Source of the DNA: Ceriagrion tenellum
Taxonomy: Eukaryota > Arthropoda > Insecta > Odonata > Coenagrionidae
Direction of reading: 5' to 3'
Assembly (NCBI GenBank): GCA_963169105.1
Contig: OY720640.1
Span: 55,243,527-55,307,526, forward strand
Length of the DNA: 64,000 bases
This document shows, one piece after another, positions 58,735 through 64,000 of this stretch (its first letter is position 1; each line of letters opens with the position of its first letter). Below the pieces are notes generated by a model. It searched no databases and was not told where the DNA came from. It was given only the letters and a program-made list of their open reading frames with translations. The translations under genes were made by a program, and so were the position numbers.

Positions 58735-59500
58735 CTAAATGATTGTATTAAGCTCCAACAAGGAATTAATTGTCTAACTTAATGGTGCCAAAACAATGAC
58801 ATGTATCTTAATTTAGAAAAAAATAGCATCGTTTCAAATTATAAAAGCAAAAATCTAATTATCTATAACTATTAAATGGACAATAAACCACTTCAAAGGT
58901 TGAACTGTGTCAAAGATTTAGGTGTCACGATTACTATTGATCTTACTTTTCACGATGACATTGATGTTATTTATAAGAGAGCGTCGCAACTCATAGGCTT
59001 CATACATAGAGTTAGCAAAGATTTCACTGACCCTAAAGTTATTGCTAATTTACACAAATCCTTAATTCGCTCCATCTTAGAGTACTGTGTGGTAGTTTGG
59101 TTTCCATATTATGATGATCAAATTAATAGACTTGAAAAATTGAAAAAAAAATTATCAGAATGATACTATATAAGCTGGGTTACTCATACTGGGACATACC
59201 TAATGAGGAAATAAGATTTTCTTTCAACTTACCATACCTAAGTCAAAGAAGAGAGTTCTGTCAACTTAAATTTCTTCATAATTTAGTAAATCATAGAATT
59301 GACTCCGAACATTTGTTAAATTTAGTTTCTTTTAATATTTTAAACTTTAATCAACGTCATCCTATGTTATTCGACATACCATATGCTAGAACTAACTACA
59401 TGTTCAACCATCCAATATATCACATGATCCGTATGGCCAATAGCAATCAGGAAACCTATAAACGTATTTCTCTTCGTGAAAATGTATATATGTAATATAT
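58735..59500 (+). pseudogene. Jockey-superfamily-like non-LTR retrotransposon, C-terminal region
   Basis: A decayed lead-in reads WCQNNDMYLNLEKN (about 58780). The frame 58876-59160 then has LNCVKDLGVTITIDLTFHDD, SQLIGFIHRVSKDF and LIRSILEYCVVVWFPYYDDQ. It shifts by one base in a nine-A run near 59140-59148 and continues as RMILYKLGYSYWDIPNEE, YLSQRREFCQLKFLHNLVNH, FDIPYARTNYMFNHPIYHMI and a stop at about 59495. VKDLGV, the LEY-x-x-x-VW-x-P block and the RR-x-x-x-x-LKFLHNL-type helix are typical of Jockey-like C-termini. The catalytic RT and endonuclease are absent. It is AT-richer than the CR1-like copies. Confidence 0.8.
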
Positions 59501-60195
59501 CTATATATCTAATCTTTGTGATACTTCGGATAGCATCATGGATTGCTGTCAACGTAAGCAAGATTACTCTTAACTTGTAAACGTACCTATCAATAGTTTC
59601 CGATGGTAATCATATAAAAACTTCATAATACTAATGCATTCTTAGGCAGAAAATAAACAATAGTCACTCATTCCAACGTAATGCTAAAACATATCGGGTC
59701 GTCCTTATGATAGACCAAACGTCAGTTTAAGTGGCGTCATTAAATACCTTTCTAATCCTTTCTGCGTACAGATATAAATCAATTAGCATGCTTGTGACTG
59801 CTCATGAATCGCCGATGATACCTCTGCTGAATTGGCGACAGAGGAAACAGAATACATCGTGAAACAACGAAGGAGAGAACATGAAAATAATGCATTCACG
59901 CAGTGATGTTTCTTTAATATCCTCATTATGTTCAAGCGAGGATGAAATTCCTGTTCACTGCATGCAGCGTCTTTCTTAAATAAATAAAAATCCTTTGTGA
60001 ACTCCTATTTACAGGCATTTTCATGAATTTTGTCCACATTATCCAATCCTAAACTTTTCAAACACTGGCCTCAGTCCGGGTCGTATGTTTTGTTTACATT
60101 AGATGGTCTTCTATTTTGGGAGTGTGTCATCATTGGATAACGGTAATTAGCGTGAATCGTACCAAGCTGTTTTCATACACATCACCACCACCTTG
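59501..60195. other. No feature recognised
   Basis: AT-rich unique sequence. Confidence 0.4.
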
Positions 60196-60277
60196 CCATC
60201 ACCGGGTGGTGACACTTCACCTGCCGGTTGCAGAATCTATAAAGGGGACGGCGGGTGAAGTTCATTACCGGTGATGG
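60196..60277. repeat. Imperfect inverted repeat, about 30-bp arms
   Basis: CCATCACCGGGTGGTGACAC...CACCTGCCG (60196-60226) pairs with CGGCGGGTGAAG...ACCGGTGATGG (60249-60277). It may be a small MITE. No target duplication is seen. Confidence 0.65.
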
Positions 60278-63200
60278 ACATCACCCGAGTTTCAGAATAT
60301 GGCCCCAGGTTGGAAAGGATAAACATGATGTAAAGAAATGTGCGATGTGAGTTTCGAGCGAAAAGGAATTATATAAGGTATTTCGATCTAAATAATTTTT
60401 CCTGGAGCCCTCCATCCCCCTCTATGTAATACTAGCTGCGTTATTGATGTTCTTACAAAGCACTTTCTTCTTGGTTTATGTATTTGCCACTTGACGTACC
60501 TCTAAATACTTTTCACTTTATTTTTCCTTCAATGATACTCCTCAATTTACTTGGTGCCTCAGGGTGGGTTCAACCCATAATTGTGTATTTGTAAAGGTAG
60601 AATTGAAATCATGAGTTGAAATATGGACTCGCAAGATTTCCGTGCATCTAACAAAATCTTGTATTCACTATCTTTGAGCTCTCAGGTTTAATATACAGCT
60701 GTCTCTCAGCTTTGGTAATCCAACTAACTTACCAATTTTCTATTGAGGAGCTTCAAACCAGGAATTTTTGCAACAGTAACTTATTGTATCGGGACACGAT
60801 GCTGAAATTTGAACATCTCACTGACTTTATGATATAAAGATAGAAAGGGGCAATAGGGGATAGAGGGGGCAGAAGCCTGAAATGAGTCCGCTGCCTTGAG
60901 CAAGGAGGTCGCTGTGCGCGCATACGAATGGTCTCTTAGGGGTGAAATTGGGCCTCGAGCGGCTTTATCCTGCGGTTAAATCTTACCCAGTCAAAAGGAA
61001 GCCACACAGCAAATGGTGATTAGCCCAACTCTTCGAGCATGCATTAAAGAGAGATCGTGTTTGCTACCATTACATTGTATTAAGAGGCCAGAGCATGCTG
61101 AAAAATCTAGCGTCAGCCATGGAACCTCATTGCAGTGTTACATCCAGGCATTTTTTTCAGGTAGTTATCACCTATTAACTTGTTTCATACCCCAAAATGA
61201 TAAATGATAGTGTATTGAAAAGACTTCATCATTTGGGCATTCTTTCGCTGGTGTACAGTTGCGGAGTGGAGTGCATGGGGTCCGGACGCCTCCCTCTCAA
61301 CTCCACTAATATTTTAATATATTTTTAATACAGAAAATTGAATTAAATGAGATATTTTAGTCAATAATGTATACTTAAATTGATATTTTAAATCAAATGT
61401 ATAGATTTAACTTTTCTTTATTCTGAACAACTATTCAAATTGACGTTTTCGCAATTTCAACCAATATTTCACATTAAGGCGATATTTATACTTAAGTATG
61501 TTTTTCCAATCTTTCAAAAACTTCATTATGGGAAGGTTCGTGAACCATGGAGGTAAGGGTGGAAAGATACCTATTTGGAGGTCAATTGTTGTGTTTCTTC
61601 GCGTCATGCCGGTGACACTGATTTTTTTAAAAAATCGTTCGCTAGTCAGGCCGCCGCGAAATCGTTAACGGCGTAGATCGTACCTTAAAATAAAGTTTTA
61701 ATTGCACTTATGGTAGCCTATACATAAGCTAATCACAGAAAACATAATTCACAAATTCTCTGCCAAAGCATTATGCCCCATTGCCACAATTACAGGTATA
61801 ATGCCGGGGGAATACAGACAGAGATCATATGAAGAACCTTGGGGGTTTGAAAGCGCATTGTCTGACATAGTATTCACCATCCTCAACTGGTCGTGTATAC
61901 GAACATGGTACATAAAAATAAAACTTAAATAAAAACAATCAAGAATTAAGGATCCTTGTCTTTATGAGCTAAATAGCGAGAGGAAGAAAGGGAGGTATCA
62001 ACACCTGCCAAGAATTCATCAGACATGTTTATCGAGTGGCAACCAAATGAGAGGTGGGTTCCGTTGGAAAAATCTCAATGCCGGCAATCAATCCACAACC
62101 ATGTGTGATTAGCCAGGATTATGGCCATTGATATAGATATAATTTTGTGCGAGAATCTTCATTAATGGTAATTATTTAGCGGCTGCAGCGTGAATAACAT
62201 TTGCCTTTCTAAGTTCGTCTCGTTTTCTACGAGATAATTGGTTTAATGATAGAGGATCACCGTGAAGAAATAAAATGTAACGTAGGGAGGTAAAAAAATA
62301 TCTGGTTTAATTGTGTTATTCCCTAGATTAAAAGTCTTTACAAGTGAATAGGAGTAACGCCTCTAATTATAGGAAAAACTTTTAAAGCAGAAATTTCAGT
62401 CTTTCCTGCAAAAAAATCCAACCGGGGGAAGAGGCGAGTAAAGTTTTTCCGCGGCTCCCCGGGTTTTCAGTCAAGTTTTCCTTTCCTGCCAACGAACACA
62501 ATTGCACGGAGGCGTATCTTTTCCATCTCGTTTTTCCCAAACTGAAAAGCATATTGACAGCGAAATGAACTCTGAGGATAGTCGAATATAGATTCAGAGG
62601 GAACCAAAAACAGAATTTGGTTTGAGGGGAAAACTTTCGTTTGAGAGGAGAGAAGAGAATGTGGGCATTTTGTAGGTTTGACGTCTCTGGAGTAAACCCA
62701 CTGTGGAGAAATCTCCCATTCAGATCTACGTCAAAAATATCAAAAGATTATTTTTATCTTAGGAGAGAGATACCTCTGTTTTATACGTTCCTTCCGACTT
62801 ACGTGGCAGTGAAGGGTAGCTGAAAGTTGATCGAAATTCATGAAAGGAATCGCTCAGTCTAGATGCAAATGTCTTGTTGTCAATAACAATATCCCCATGG
62901 AGTACATTTCAACCCTCATCAAGTTAGCTAAAGAAATACTCGAAAACGTCTGTCAGAGTAGATCATCTTACTTGAGGGGGGTTGAGCTTATCAAGTAATT
63001 CGCCCTTGCGACAGCTTTTTTGTCATGGGATTACTAAAGCGAGAAAATATTGGTAAGATAGAATCATGAGGAAAGAGTAAAATCACAGATAGCGTTCAGA
63101 TATCAGCACTCAATGTTTAATGCCCCGTTTTCCCACTATATTTATGTGTAAATTTAACTAATGGCCACTTGCATAAACCACACATAGGTATTTCATAGAG

Positions 63201-63299
63201 TTATGGTTCCCATAAGCCATGGAAACCATTCAGTAAGCGTTGCAGAAACATTCTATCAATTTATTGGTTTCATAAATGGCTCCATAACATATGGAATAC
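60278..63299. other. No gene recognised
   Basis: Three kilobases of unique sequence. 61013-61207 and 62641-62823 are open but match nothing recognised. Confidence 0.4.
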
Positions 63300-63745
63300 A
63301 TTTATAAGCAATTGTGTGAAATTCACAGCGGAATACACAGGCGTCCTCTTCCACTGTGAATCCCATGGGGGCATTAAGGAGCAAGTTGTCCTTACAGGTA
63401 ACGTGCATAAGATGCCAGAGGTACCCATATGCGAGCGCTAAGCGCCATAGTCCGAGGGGTAAAGCCCAACTTTAAACACAAAGGTGTTTACTTTGGACAT
63501 TTTCAAAGAACCACGGAACTAGCCGCGCTGTAACTTCATCGGAGTCACCCACTGTTGATCACACAATTGTGTAGCTTAATTGATTAGAGCACTAGGCGCG
63601 AAATCGATGGGTCTGGGTTCGATTTTCAGTCCAGGTGAATGATTTTTCCACAGTGAATTTCACACAATTGTGTGATCACTAGCGGGTGACTCCGTTGAAG
63701 TAACTCCGCGGCTAGTTCCGTGGTTCTTTGAAAATATTTATAAGC
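63300..63745. mobile_element. Composite insertion flanked by 10-bp direct repeats
   Basis: ATTTATAAGC occurs at 63300-63309 and 63736-63745. Between them lie AATTGTGTGAAATTCACAG (63310-63328, the inverse of sequence at 63652-63670) and the complete inverted-repeat element 63499-63735. The flanking repeat may be a target duplication of a 426-bp unit. Confidence 0.5.
63499..63735 (+). mobile_element. Inverted-repeat element enclosing a tRNA-like pol III promoter
   Basis: Arms 63499-63572 and 63662-63735 are 74 nt each and complementary at 67 positions. Both end in ACACAATTGTGT next to the centre. The 89-bp centre has a box-A-like TAGCTTAATTGATTAGAGC (from 63572) and a box-B-like GGTTCGATTTT (63616-63626), about 45 bp apart as in tRNA genes, followed by a T5 run (63642-63646) that could terminate pol III. 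A transcript of about 75 nt is predicted. The anticodon arm is not clear enough to name an isoacceptor. Confidence 0.75.
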
Positions 63746-64000
63746 TTCATAAGTAGCCAAGATGGCGGAAGCGAGATGAACTGGTCTGTTTCCTCTGACT
63801 CAATAATTATTATGTGCAATAGGAATTATTCATGGGGTATACCACTCTAAATTTTATCCGCAAAGCAATTTTAGATAAAAAATTCGAAGCAATTCACAAT
63901 TGGTATATAACTTATGAAGCTGGTATATGTGTTCCTGCAGTCCGAATATTTTTATGAGGTCCATAACTTCATAGATCTCATAGTTATTGATTCAATAATT
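63746..64000. other. No feature recognised
   Basis: AT-rich sequence to the window end. Confidence 0.4.

Noticed and set aside
63565..63646. Functional tRNA gene
   Set aside because: Box B is imperfect, the acceptor stem would have to use the inverted-repeat arms, and it sits inside a repetitive element.

Overview
This window looks like non-coding, repeat-rich animal nuclear DNA, most likely from an arthropod. The species cannot be told from the sequence. The reasons are eukaryotic repeat classes, no operons or bacterial-style gene packing, AT-rich composition, long (AT)n arrays, and remains of CR1/L2-like, Jockey-like and RTE-like non-LTR retrotransposons, Penelope-like elements, a Tc1/mariner-type transposon, tRNA-derived SINEs and several inverted-repeat elements. 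I found no host protein-coding exon I can defend. Every recognisable coding stretch belongs to a mobile element, and nearly all are truncated, frameshifted or interrupted by stops.

Layout. 1-7 kb: four long (AT)n arrays, a CR1-like 3' end (1150-1550), a two-copy 288-bp tandem repeat (2031-2606), an RTE-like tail (2720-2940), a MITE-like element (3271-3844) and a Penelope-terminus hairpin (4071-4107). 8-14 kb is the densest part: a CR1-like insertion bounded by a 9-bp target duplication (8104-8629), a tRNA-type SINE (9187-9482), an internally deleted Tc1/mariner element with TIRs and TA targets (9592-10173), and the best-preserved element, a Penelope-like retroelement (RT plus GIY-YIG endonuclease, minus strand) flanked by 85-bp direct repeats (10615-13246). 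14-27 kb: non-LTR tails, three CR1-like 3' fragments and one half (15963-16497) of an unclassified dispersed repeat pair. 27-35 kb: two inverted-repeat elements (27206-27792 and 29613-30760), two further Penelope-like termini, the longest CR1-like reverse-transcriptase remnant (31880-33100) and a short hairpin insertion (34050-34118). 35-46 kb is mostly featureless. 46-64 kb: a duplicated unit (46995-48222), a SINE abutting a CR1-like tail, several CR1-like 3' ends, a palindromic insertion built from a Penelope-like end (52229-52341), a second Penelope-like 3' part (54768-55284), the second copy of the dispersed repeat (56918-57452), a Jockey-like remnant (58735-59500), and a 237-bp inverted-repeat element carrying a tRNA-like pol III promoter (63499-63735).

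How the parts relate. The CR1-like fragments are on both strands, 5'-truncated, and end in a (TGTAGA)n-type tail. The Penelope-like material recurs at six or seven places. It shares a hairpin module that resembles a degenerate hammerhead-ribozyme core and a terminal block ending in an ACCCGGTG...CCCGAGAAA-type sequence. The most unusual structures are three short insertions made of long near-perfect inverted repeats flanked by 10-11 bp direct repeats (34 kb, 52 kb, 63 kb). They could be fold-back products of reverse transcription or an undescribed class of small hairpin element.
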